Assembly (NCBI GenBank): GCA_951213105.1
Contig: OX578145.1
Location: forward strand, 115,523,239-115,587,238
DNA from: Amaurobius ferox
Taxonomy: Eukaryota > Arthropoda > Arachnida > Araneae > Amaurobiidae
Length of the DNA stretch: 64,000 nucleotides
Reading direction: 5' to 3'
Position 1 is the first letter of the stretch; the number at the start of each line of letters is the position of its first letter. Positions 33,301 to 40,052 of the stretch are shown piece after piece. Both the position numbers and the translations under genes were made by a program. The notes below the pieces were generated by a model. The model worked only from the letters and a program-made list of their open reading frames with translations, ran no database searches and had not been told where the DNA came from.

Positions 33301-34391
33301 TCATCTTTATATTGTTCATATTTTGACACTCTTTGAGGATTTTTTTTTACAGGATGAATTGCTGATAATATAGACCACATAAAACATTTATTATCTTTAT
33401 TTTTTACATTTATTATAGCTTGTTTAGATTTAATGTTTTCAGGTAAATCAATGTAACTTGATCCTCTCAAGGGTTGATACTTATTTATTCTCAATTCCAA
33501 AAATTTAATTTCTTCAAGACTCCAACCAGATCCTTTTGATATAAAATCATCAGATTCATTTATTAAGTTGTCAATAACATAATCATAAAATGTATGTAAA
33601 TCATTAGATTTTAATATAATTTGATTCTCACTTTTGAATGTAAATTCTTGAATTTCTTCATTTAATTTATACAAACAAAACAATTTAAAATTTACCTTTA
33701 TTCCATTAAATTCTTTCATAATTTGCTTTATTTTTTCTATTACAACCTTTCTTTTCTCTTCTAAAAATTCTAGAGGGATTTTAATATTATTACAATTATT
33801 AATTCTGTATGATCTTAATCTAGATTTATAAGCAGTTTCATATTCCTTAATTTCTACATTACCTTCATCTAATGCTTTTTTATGTTTTCGACTTGATATG
33901 TGATTTTCTAAATGTTTATAATATATACCGCAAATAATACATTTTCTTTTTTGTTTTGATCTTTTAATCATTAAGTCTTTCTTTATATGTTCTTCTTCAT
34001 CTTCATAATATTTACCACATATACGACATTTTCTATCTTCTGTAAATAACTTTTCAAGATTTTCTTCTACTGTAAATACATTTTCTTCAGGAAAGACAGA
34101 TTTAAAATCATTTTTATCAAATCTTAAACTAAAAGAATCAAAAATCTTTTTAATTTTTTTACGTTTTTTAGGTTTATCAATAAATATTTTTTTCTTTTTT
34201 TCCAAGTATGCTGACAAATCTAAATTTAATAAATCTACTAAAACAGGTTTATATTCACCTGTTTTTCTGATATATTTAGTTAATAATTTAATTAAATCAA
34301 CCTTCTTACAACCTTTAGGTTGTTTAATATTCAATAATTTTACTACTTTTCTAAGTTCATTAATAGTCTTTGACTTTAAGTTGAGCTCCAT
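30387..34391 (-). CDS. polB: Protein-primed family B DNA polymerase (pPolB) with N-terminal extension
   Basis: The 1334-residue protein replicates the element. In order: a SAP-like segment (1-42, PKGCKKVDLIKLL); two C2H2-type fingers (122-136, 151-170); a conserved block with NKCFMWS (334-340) and HYCWI (421-425) whose Cys/His spacing recalls a papain-like protease (inference); another C2H2 (445-465); 3'-5' exonuclease ExoI D498/E500, a treble-clef zinc block (597-630, DHCHITGKYRG), ExoII N644/YD649 and ExoIII Y811/D815. Polymerase motifs are A (D911, NLYG), B (K1057 to NSVFGK) and C (YMDTDS, D1157/D1159). All catalytic residues are present and the frame is unbroken. The start follows the previous gene as TAA-TAA-ATG. 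Confidence 0.97.
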   Translation of the reverse strand: MELNLKSKTINELRKVVKLLNIKQPKGCKKVDLIKLLTKYIRKTGEYKPVLVDLLNLDLSAYLEKKKKIFIDKPKKRKKIKKIFDSFSLRFDKNDFKSVFPEENVFTVEENLEKLFTEDRKCRICGKYYEDEEEHIKKDLMIKRSKQKRKCIICGIYYKHLENHISSRKHKKALDEGNVEIKEYETAYKSRLRSYRINNCNNIKIPLEFLEEKRKVVIEKIKQIMKEFNGIKVNFKLFCLYKLNEEIQEFTFKSENQIILKSNDLHTFYDYVIDNLINESDDFISKGSGWSLEEIKFLELRINKYQPLRGSSYIDLPENIKSKQAIINVKNKDNKCFMWSILSAIHPVKKNPQRVSKYEQYKDELNFKGIDFPVSLDNIKKFEKLNNISVNVYSYDGSIYPLRITNNKLEKHVNLFYMKDHYCWIKNMNSLIRSQITNNHHIFLCDRCLNYFYSEERLKIHVEYCKDAVTINMPEKDEVIQFKIHERKMRVPYTIYADFESLLPKIDTCEQDQTKSYTVKYQKHVADAFCYYIKYENEYFKPPVVYRGPDTIKKFVSMLKEDTLKIEKIIEDKTKKYESIKSMIEFDENHYKRTDICHICENQILNDEKVIDHCHITGKYRGPAHNVCNLNYQIPKFIPVKIHNLTGYDSHLFIKELGFDQSKIDVIPNTEEKYISFSKKIGGMKLRFIDSFKFMSCSLDNLSKNLRPENEINRYPPKIRKMKYIKYLKSKFRETSLHFPDDKLDLITRKGVYPYDYMDSRDKYKETELPSKDKFYNKLNECNITDEEYKHAQRVWKEFNIKNLGEYTDLYVKTDVLILTDVFENFRDVCLKTYKLDPDWYFTAPGLSWDAMLKITNVKLDLLNDYDMILMIEKGLRGGVSQCCNRYGKANNKYMKNYDKSKESNYLMYLDANNLYGWAMSQYLPYGEFKWCNEINYVKRELYNNKIKDDSEIGYIFEISLRYPKELHDYHSDLPLCPENRILENSKQGKLLTTLHDKEKYVVHYRSLKQYLKMGLKAVRVHRVLQFKQSNWLKKYIDLNTEMRKKAANDFEKDFYKLMNNSVFGKTMENIRKRIDVRLCCNYDQVKKLIAKPNFKCRTIFDENLVAVHMKKTKLYFNKPIYVGMSILDLSKHLIYDFHYNVMKPRYKDNIKLLYMDTDSFIYDIKTDDFYEDMKSMIDYFDTSDYQVNNLYNMPRCNKKVLGKMKDENNGVIMEEFVGLRSKMYSIRLEKQSVEEYNNNNEDHKEFETKKSKGTKTSTVKNRISFEDYKDCLLNKKDQYRTQNLIRSKKHELYSIQVNKIALSAKDDKRFILEDGMNTRALGHYKNVSKNNSI

Positions 34392-34394
34392 TTA

Positions 34395-34637
34395 TTAGGA
34401 AACATTTTTTACAATACTTTTTCCTTGCTTACTGTGATAAATACTTTTTAAATGTCTCTTTTTATGTGTATAGGTATATTGCATACCACATTCACATTTA
34501 AATTTTTTATATTTAATTAAGGAATCACAACATTTGCAATGACTTTGGAAATAAATTTTTTCATTTCTGTGATATATGTAAAACTCATTTACTGATTTCA
34601 TAGTCAAACAGTGTATACACTTTTTTGTAAGCTCCAT
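34395..34637 (-). CDS. Small cysteine-rich zinc-binding protein
   Basis: The 80-residue basic protein has CIHC (7-10), CKCC (34-37), then CECG and paired histidines toward the end, enough for one treble-clef site and one C2H2 finger. This resembles small zinc proteins of large DNA viruses and Polintons; nucleic-acid binding is likely but not shown. It sits between two genes with TAA-TAA-ATG junctions on both sides. Confidence 0.65.
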   Translation of the reverse strand: MELTKKCIHCLTMKSVNEFYIYHRNEKIYFQSHCKCCDSLIKYKKFKCECGMQYTYTHKKRHLKSIYHSKQGKSIVKNVS

Positions 34638-34640
34638 TTA

Positions 34641-34970
34641 TTAAGAAACATTTCTTGAAATACTTTGTAAGAAATCATTCCATATTTTTTCATATTTCTT
34701 TTTAACACTTTGAACCTTTATATTATTTTCAATATTTAAAATATCACAAATCTTTTTCGTAAAATAGTAATAGTTAATTGATTTCTCATAATACATAAAA
34801 TCTAAAAATTTTAAAAACATATCCTCAACTTCTTGAGAAATATTATATCTCCTTCTTAATCGATTAAAATAACAAACTCTACTATTATATCTTTGTTTTA
34901 AACTTTCGTAATCAATAACATAAAAATATTCTTCTTCTTCTGAATCATAGATTAATTTCATCTTATTCAT
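34641..34970 (-). CDS. Small Polinton protein of unknown function (109 aa)
   Basis: The ATG at 34970 directly follows the integrase stop (TATATAAATG). The protein has an acidic start (YDSEEEEYFYVIDYESL), then a helical basic middle and a tyrosine-rich stretch. Its last four residues (RNVS) resemble the end of the next protein (KNVS). That likeness partly reflects the shared TAA-TAA-ATG junction context. I recognise no domain. Confidence 0.6.
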   Translation of the reverse strand: MNKMKLIYDSEEEEYFYVIDYESLKQRYNSRVCYFNRLRRRYNISQEVEDMFLKFLDFMYYEKSINYYYFTKKICDILNIENNIKVQSVKKKYEKIWNDFLQSISRNVS

Positions 34971-35978
34971 TTATATATGAACTAATTCAGATGTCCAACT
35001 ATTAAATTCATCTGGATATCCTAGCCATTTTACAAAATACTTATTTCCTTTCTTTTTTATGATTTTTTCAATTTTATATACATCATCTTTTTTATTATAT
35101 TTTACCATTTCATTTTCATAAAAAGTTCCTTCAATTTCTTTACTGTTTAAATCTTTTAATCGATAAGTAATTGGATCTGTTTTCAATACTTCAGAAACTA
35201 TAAAAATCTCTTCAGTGAATGTAGAATCATCTACTTTCCTAAATGTTTTCTTAATTGTAGATATTCTAACACTATCCCCTATCTTAAATTTAGGTTTTTT
35301 TATGATCTTTTTAGTATATAAATTTTTATAAACTTGAGATTCATTTTCTCTAGCCTCAACGGGTGTCATTTTTATAGATCTATGATATGAATTGTTATAA
35401 TTTTTAAGTAATTCAGGTAATACATCAATATATCTTTTAGTATTGTTAGCATGCATATATTTTATAATTTTTTCTCTTATACTTCTATTAAATCTCTCAG
35501 CTATTGCAGATTTTATTTCTTTATTTTTAGTTGTAAACCAATGTATATTATTATCTTTAAATAATTTTTGGGTCTGTTTTCCTGTAAATTCAGTACCTTC
35601 ATCTGTCAAAATGAATTTTGGTATTCTTTCTTTAAAAACTTGTTTAAAACCTTGTATAACTTCTTCAGATGTTTTTCTTTTTATAGGAAAAGCCCAAACA
35701 TATTTATTAAAAGCATCTATAACCGTTAACAAATAATTATTTCCATCATTATATTTGCTATAATTTTTTATAAATAACAAATCAGCGTCAAATTGATTAT
35801 TACTGTTTGGAACATAAACTCTTCTTCTTTTAAATTTACGAATGACAGGTTTATATCTAGTATATACATCTTGTTCATGTAAAAATTCTTCAACATTAGG
35901 TAACCCTGTTTTTCTTTTCAATTCATTAATTCCACAATAACCTGTTTCTGGATTATAATAGACCTCTTTTAAATTCCT
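34971..35978 (-). CDS. Retroviral-type integrase with chromodomain, probably made by -1 frameshifting
   Basis: It inserts the element into host DNA. Counting from the TTG at 35921, the DD35E residues are D47 (FDADL), D107 (LTDEGTEF) and E142 (AERFNRS). A C-terminal chromodomain (FVKWLGYPDEFNSW) at about 280-316 suits chromatin targeting. Homology-like N-terminal sequence (LKEVYYNPETGYCGINELKR) extends upstream of that TTG and has no ATG before a stop at 35994. The frame meets the end of the PLA2/zinc-ribbon ORF at a T TTT TTA heptamer, so a fusion by -1 frameshifting is likely. A non-AUG start is the alternative. The stop is fused to the next ATG. Confidence 0.9.
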   Translation of the reverse strand, partial: RNLKEVYYNPETGYCGINELKRKTGLPNVEEFLHEQDVYTRYKPVIRKFKRRRVYVPNSNNQFDADLLFIKNYSKYNDGNNYLLTVIDAFNKYVWAFPIKRKTSEEVIQGFKQVFKERIPKFILTDEGTEFTGKQTQKLFKDNNIHWFTTKNKEIKSAIAERFNRSIREKIIKYMHANNTKRYIDVLPELLKNYNNSYHRSIKMTPVEARENESQVYKNLYTKKIIKKPKFKIGDSVRISTIKKTFRKVDDSTFTEEIFIVSEVLKTDPITYRLKDLNSKEIEGTFYENEMVKYNKKDDVYKIEKIIKKKGNKYFVKWLGYPDEFNSWTSELVHI

Positions 35979-36445
35979 AAAAAAGTATTCTTTTTACTTC
36001 CACAAATAGTACAGATACCTTTACCAACTGGTTTATTATTTTTAGAAGTAGTTTTATGATAATTTTTAGTTGGGGTTTTATCTTTACACTTGACACAATA
36101 TATAGAAAGACCTAATCCAAAAGTTTTTTTAGCTTTAATAATAGGTTTAATAATTCCTCTAGCTAATCTTTCTCGAAATGTTGGATCTTGTATATCATTT
36201 AAATCATCTATTAATTTTTGATCAGCAACATGTCTCTGTTTTGTATCTTTTGTTTTATTGTAATCAATATCATGTTTTTTACATGCTTTATCAACTCTGT
36301 TTATTCCTGGATCACCTCTTTTTAATCTTTTTTCTAATTTTGTATTTGGACCACAATATTGATATCCTGGTAAATGCATTTCTGGAAGATTTATTTTATC
36401 TTGTATCCATCCAACAATATCACCACCTTTCTTTTTACAAACCAT
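35969..36445 (-). CDS. Phospholipase A2-like and zinc-ribbon protein
   Basis: The 158-residue protein starts immediately after the membrane-protein stop (TAAATG). The N-terminal domain has a calcium-loop-like YQYCGPNT (28-35) and a catalytic-type helix VDKACKKHDIDYN (51-63, H58/D59), the pattern of parvovirus-type and other viral PLA2 domains. Such domains act on membranes during entry. The C-terminal zinc ribbon has CVKC (117-120) and CTIC (145-148). Its last codons contain the T TTT TTA heptamer that may feed ribosomes into the integrase frame. The loop has N where glycine is usual, so activity is uncertain. Confidence 0.8.
   Translation of the reverse strand: MVCKKKGGDIVGWIQDKINLPEMHLPGYQYCGPNTKLEKRLKRGDPGINRVDKACKKHDIDYNKTKDTKQRHVADQKLIDDLNDIQDPTFRERLARGIIKPIIKAKKTFGLGLSIYCVKCKDKTPTKNYHKTTSKNNKPVGKGICTICGSKKNTFLGI
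35978..35984 (-). other. Candidate -1 ribosomal frameshift site (T TTT TTA)
   Basis: In the PLA2/zinc-ribbon frame the codons are ACT TTT TTA GGA ATT TAA. The heptamer T TTT TTA is in the right register for -1 slippage. The next codon after slipping is AGG, which is in the integrase frame and leads straight into its conserved N-terminus. The zero-frame stop is two codons later. I see no strong stem-loop just downstream, so efficiency is unknown. Confidence 0.55.
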
Positions 36446-36838
36446 TTATTTAGAATGAATAAATTTATATCCATTCAATTGCATTTGTTTTACATATTTT
36501 TCAACTGGATTAAATTTTAAACTTTTTATGAAATCCTTTTCTCGCATATAAATTTCTTCTTCTGTCATATTTTTAGCTTTAAACGAATTAATGAGTTCTT
36601 TATAAAAATTATAACAATGTCTATATTCTTCCTTTCTTTCCACAATTTTTAATGTAAGATCGATAGCTTCTACTATACCAACTGATAAACTTAAAAAAGC
36701 AAGTGGTAGAAAGGCTATTGCTGATAAACCTGTTCCACTTAGAATAACCTTACTTACTGATAATGAAATACTTATCTTTTGATACAAATTTCTACTCTTT
36801 CTGTAAACATATAATCTTTTTTCTAAATATGCATCCAT
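36446..36838 (-). CDS. Predicted membrane protein of the Polinton (130 aa)
   Basis: A basic tyrosine-rich N-terminus is followed by a hydrophobic stretch (about residues 24-60, VILSGTGLSAIAFLPLAFLS within it) that could form a helical hairpin in a membrane, then a charged helical tail. Similar small membrane proteins sit next to the packaging ATPase in other Polintons. The role is unknown; a virion or membrane-active protein is possible. The junction with the ATPase gene is TAAATG with no gap. Confidence 0.65.
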   Translation of the reverse strand: MDAYLEKRLYVYRKSRNLYQKISISLSVSKVILSGTGLSAIAFLPLAFLSLSVGIVEAIDLTLKIVERKEEYRHCYNFYKELINSFKAKNMTEEEIYMREKDFIKSLKFNPVEKYVKQMQLNGYKFIHSK

Positions 36839-37558
36839 TTATATAGGATTAAATTTTTTCCTGTATCTCATTTCAGGATTCACTAAATCTAACATAAAAA
36901 AATCATATTTTTCTTGAACACTTTTATTATACATTTGTTTGAATTCTTCAGTACTTAATAAACCATCTATCTCTCTTATAATCTGTTGAATTTCTTTAGA
37001 TTGTAGAGTGAAAAATATATCGTAATTACAGTTCCTTCTTATATTGATAGGTGTTAAAAAATATGACTGAGTTAAATAAATAAAGGATGCGTTTTTCTTT
37101 CTACCTCTGATAAATAATTCTTCGATGTTTTTTTGATCTTTCTCAATCACACAATCATCAAAAATAACTAAATTCTTTAATGTAGGATTTAAATCATCTA
37201 CAGTAATAAAATTTTGATCTGAAGAAAATAATACTTTTTTTTTGAATTTATCATATAATTTTAATAATCTTTTCTTATTCTTTATATTCTTACATTTCAA
37301 AATATCTTCTCTTTCTATATCTTCAAACAATGTATATTTTTCTTGTAATTTAAAATATTTAGGTTCGTATAAATCTTTTGCACATATATATAATGTATTA
37401 AAAAATAATAAATCATAAATCAAATTTAACAGTAAATTTGTTTTACCTGAACCTGAAGATCCTACTATAAGTAATCTAAATGGATGTTTAGGTAACAAAG
37501 GATGTTGTTTAGGATCAGGTAATTCCTCTGGTTCCGTGTAATCTTTAATTTTTATCAT
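36839..37558 (-). CDS. FtsK/HerA-type genome-packaging ATPase
   Basis: The 239-residue ATPase pumps DNA into capsids in related viruses. The Walker A GSSGSGKT is at 33-40, Walker B NLVIFDDC at 129-136, and a sensor-like YLTQSYF is at 161-167. The length fits the A32-like family of Polintons. It is the first gene of the leftward block. Its start context (TAAATTATGA) is the only one among the block genes lacking ATAAATG, consistent with transcription from the adjacent divergent region. Confidence 0.95.
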   Translation of the reverse strand: MIKIKDYTEPEELPDPKQHPLLPKHPFRLLIVGSSGSGKTNLLLNLIYDLLFFNTLYICAKDLYEPKYFKLQEKYTLFEDIEREDILKCKNIKNKKRLLKLYDKFKKKVLFSSDQNFITVDDLNPTLKNLVIFDDCVIEKDQKNIEELFIRGRKKNASFIYLTQSYFLTPINIRRNCNYDIFFTLQSKEIQQIIREIDGLLSTEEFKQMYNKSVQEKYDFFMLDLVNPEMRYRKKFNPI

Positions 37559-37634
37559 AATTTACTAGCAGTAAAAATAAAATTTGCTGCAGTAAAAATA
37601 AAATTAGCTGCAGTAAAAAAATAATATTATATAA
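37559..37634. promoter_or_regulatory. Central divergent regulatory region with three 21-bp-phased repeats
   Basis: GCAGTAAAAATAAAATT starts at 37568 and 37589, and GCAGTAAAAA again at 37610, an exact 21-bp phase (two helical turns). It is the only intergenic gap over 11 bp between the ATPase and the fibre gene, and it separates the two divergent gene blocks. TATATAAATG lies at its right edge. A shared promoter is the natural reading; a replication or packaging element is possible. Confidence 0.6.
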
Positions 37635-38396
37635 ATGAATGAATTAGAAAAAGAACGGAAACACAAGTTTTTAAAGCAAATAAAAGATTCAATTAAAATA
37701 GTAAAAATAGAAAAAGAAATAAGAAAGAATAATGAAGATCAACTAAAAGAAAAAATAGCTATTCAAAAGACCTTAGAGGAATTTCATAAACCAGTCACTC
37801 AAGAAATTGAAAAATATGAAAAATCAAATAAAGAGATTGTAAAAAGTATTCAAAATGTTGTAGAAAATATTTCATTTCCATCTATAGAAGAGCCTATTGA
37901 AGCTGTGAAAGAATTAGTATCTTATACTTATGATATCGATCAAAATTTGAATTTAAAATATTTAAAAGAAGAAAAATTATACAGACCTTCAGTATTTTTA
38001 AACGATCAAGAAAAATTAGAGGAGATGTATGGAAGAGCTAAACAGTTAAAAGAAGGATTATCTAAGAAAAGAGGCAACTTAAAAAGTACAATTTCTAGAG
38101 CTAAAAATTTTTCAGAGGAGGAATTAAACCAGAAAAAGAATGATATAAAAGAAATTAAAAATAAAGAAAATATGTTGCAAAATTATATGCATAGATTAAA
38201 TATGATTCGAAGTAGTAAAGAAATGAAGGTGGGTAAAGGATTGAATGTATTATCAAATTTAACAGAAAAAATATGTAATGGTAGTAAATCAAAGAAATTA
38301 TATAATCAAGTAACTTTATTGTTAGATATGTTATTAAAAAATAAAGAAATGACTTATAATGATGTACAACGATATCATAAACAATTTCTCTGTTAA
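37635..38396 (+). CDS. Coiled-coil protein (253 aa), first gene of the rightward block
   Basis: The start is in TATATAAATG. The protein is dominated by charged heptad-like stretches (EIRKNNEDQLKEKIAIQKTL and EELNQKKNDIKEIKNKENML), with a less charged middle and a short C-terminal helical domain. Polintons commonly have an unassigned coiled-coil gene upstream of the protease and capsid genes. A structural or scaffolding role is a guess. Its stop is TAA-TAA-ATG with the next gene. Confidence 0.75.
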   Translation: MNELEKERKHKFLKQIKDSIKIVKIEKEIRKNNEDQLKEKIAIQKTLEEFHKPVTQEIEKYEKSNKEIVKSIQNVVENISFPSIEEPIEAVKELVSYTYDIDQNLNLKYLKEEKLYRPSVFLNDQEKLEEMYGRAKQLKEGLSKKRGNLKSTISRAKNFSEEELNQKKNDIKEIKNKENMLQNYMHRLNMIRSSKEMKVGKGLNVLSNLTEKICNGSKSKKLYNQVTLLLDMLLKNKEMTYNDVQRYHKQFLC

Positions 38397-38399
38397 TAA

Positions 38400-39221
38400 A
38401 TGATAAAAAATAAAGTTTATTTGAGTGAAGGTCAGAAAAATAAACTTAAATCAGCTTTTAAAAATAAAGTAGAAGTAACATTACAAATAGATAAATGTAA
38501 AACTCCTAATCATGAGATGTATTTAACTAAAACTCAAATTAATCATATTAATGATAAAAAAAGAATTACAATCAGTAAAACTCAATTAGATAAAAATGGA
38601 GGATTTTTACCATTTCTAGCGGCACTTATACCCTCTTTAATAACTGCTGCTAAAATTGCAGTTCCAGCATTAGCATCAGGTACTTTATCTGGATTAGCTA
38701 GTTCAGCTATACAAAAAAAGATGAAAGGATCTGGGAAAAAAAAAACTTGGAAAGGGAATATATCAACAGTGGGAATTAGCGACAAAATGATTAAAGAAAA
38801 TATGAAAAATGAAAAAGGATTTAGAGGTGTGTTTACCTCCGATTTATTACCTAAAACAATAGGAAAATTTGAAAATGGAATCATTAATTTAGATGTATCA
38901 ACAGGTCCCGGAACTCATTGGGTTTGTTATTATAATGATCCTAAATATAAATATGTGGAATATTTTGATCCGTTTGGTGAATATGACAATATGAAGAAGG
39001 ACTATATTCCTAAAAATATTAAATCATTTCTTGTTACATCCAATAAAAAAATAGGTTATAATGATAGTTTTTTACAGAAACCTTCATCTGTGAAATGTGG
39101 TATATTTTGTATGAAATATATAAGAGAAAGGAATAAAGGTATATCACCTAAAAATGTTCTCAAATCATTTCCTACACAAAAACCTAGTGACTATAATGAA
39201 AATTTTGCTATGTATAAATGA
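38400..39221 (+). CDS. Adenovirus-type cysteine protease fused to an X-like hydrophobic domain
   Basis: The 273-residue protein matures capsid proteins in related viruses. The N-terminal part (1-112) has LSEGQKNKLKSA, LTKTQI and a glycine/alanine-rich hydrophobic segment GGFLPFLAALIPSLITAAKI (67-86), as in the small X-type core protein of Polintons. The C-terminal protease has H173 (GTHWVCYY), D190 (YFDPFG) and C233 (KCGIFCMKY). All three catalytic positions are present. GG motifs between the parts could be self-cleavage sites. The last codons overlap the penton start (ATGA at 39218). Confidence 0.9.
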   Translation: MIKNKVYLSEGQKNKLKSAFKNKVEVTLQIDKCKTPNHEMYLTKTQINHINDKKRITISKTQLDKNGGFLPFLAALIPSLITAAKIAVPALASGTLSGLASSAIQKKMKGSGKKKTWKGNISTVGISDKMIKENMKNEKGFRGVFTSDLLPKTIGKFENGIINLDVSTGPGTHWVCYYNDPKYKYVEYFDPFGEYDNMKKDYIPKNIKSFLVTSNKKIGYNDSFLQKPSSVKCGIFCMKYIRERNKGISPKNVLKSFPTQKPSDYNENFAMYK

Positions 39222-39910
39222 TAATATTAAAATCTCAAGGTCATGAGAGATCAGAGGAATTTACTGTAAATTTTATTACACCTCTTAAAATAAAAAAATT
39301 AGCTTTACACTCATTCTCTATGGAAGTTTCCTGGTTTAATATAAGTAAGAATTATGGAAATAACATATTTAGATTGTATACATTAGGCACAGATATAACA
39401 ATTACTATCTCAAATGGTAATTATACTATAAGAGGATTAAATGAGTATATGATGAAAATATTCGGTGAGGATCCACCTGTCAAACTTGGTATTATTGAAG
39501 CAAGACAAAGAATATCTATTAAACTGAAAAATGGTTGGATAATAGATTTTACGAAAAGTAACTTTCATAAAATTATAGGCTTTTTAAAACCGACATATGG
39601 AAGTTATGATGAAGAAACAGAGGTTGAAGGTGAACATATTGCTGATATATCTAATGGAAATGATAATATTTATATTCACTGTGATGTTGTAAAAGGATCT
39701 TTAATAAATCAATATAATTCAGAAGTTATATATTCTTTCACTAATAAAAACCCTCCAGGTAGTATAATTTCAAAAGAATTTAATAATTGGATATTTTTTC
39801 CTGTTAAAGTAGATCCTGTTGAAAGAATAAAAATGAGGATTACTAATCAAAAAGGTGAATTAATAGATTTAAATAAAGGAGCTGTAGAATTTAATTTTAT
39901 TTCTTCTTAA
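39218..39910 (+). CDS. Minor capsid (penton) protein, single jelly-roll
   Basis: The 230-residue protein is rich in beta-strand-like segments. YIHCDVVKGSLINQYNSEVI and FNNWIFFPVKVDPVERIKM-type sequence match the penton proteins of Polintons, which sit at capsid vertices. Its start overlaps the protease stop by 4 nt (ATGA), the only overlapping junction in the rightward block. It lies between the protease and the major capsid gene, as in other Polintons. Confidence 0.85.
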   Translation: MIILKSQGHERSEEFTVNFITPLKIKKLALHSFSMEVSWFNISKNYGNNIFRLYTLGTDITITISNGNYTIRGLNEYMMKIFGEDPPVKLGIIEARQRISIKLKNGWIIDFTKSNFHKIIGFLKPTYGSYDEETEVEGEHIADISNGNDNIYIHCDVVKGSLINQYNSEVIYSFTNKNPPGSIISKEFNNWIFFPVKVDPVERIKMRITNQKGELIDLNKGAVEFNFISS

Positions 39911-39914
39911 ATAA

Positions 39915-40052
39915 ATGAATAAACATAGATTATATAGAAAAAGTAAAAAAATACAAGGATTTTTAAAGGTTTTATTGAAACCTAAGAATATATTAAATGA
40001 AATATTTTCTATGAAAAAGAAAGGAGGTGGTTTAAAAATTCTTCCTAAATAA
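39915..40052 (+). CDS. 45-aa basic protein
   Basis: This small frame starts at ATAAATG four bases after the penton stop, and its own stop is fused to the ATG of the major capsid gene. It is strongly basic with HRLYRKSKKIQGF near the start and a KKKGGGLKIL segment near the end. The latter resembles a GG-type site for adenain-like proteases, so it may be a cleaved, DNA-binding core peptide. That role is inference. The conserved junctions make it more likely real than chance. Confidence 0.65.
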   Translation: MNKHRLYRKSKKIQGFLKVLLKPKNILNEIFSMKKKGGGLKILPK

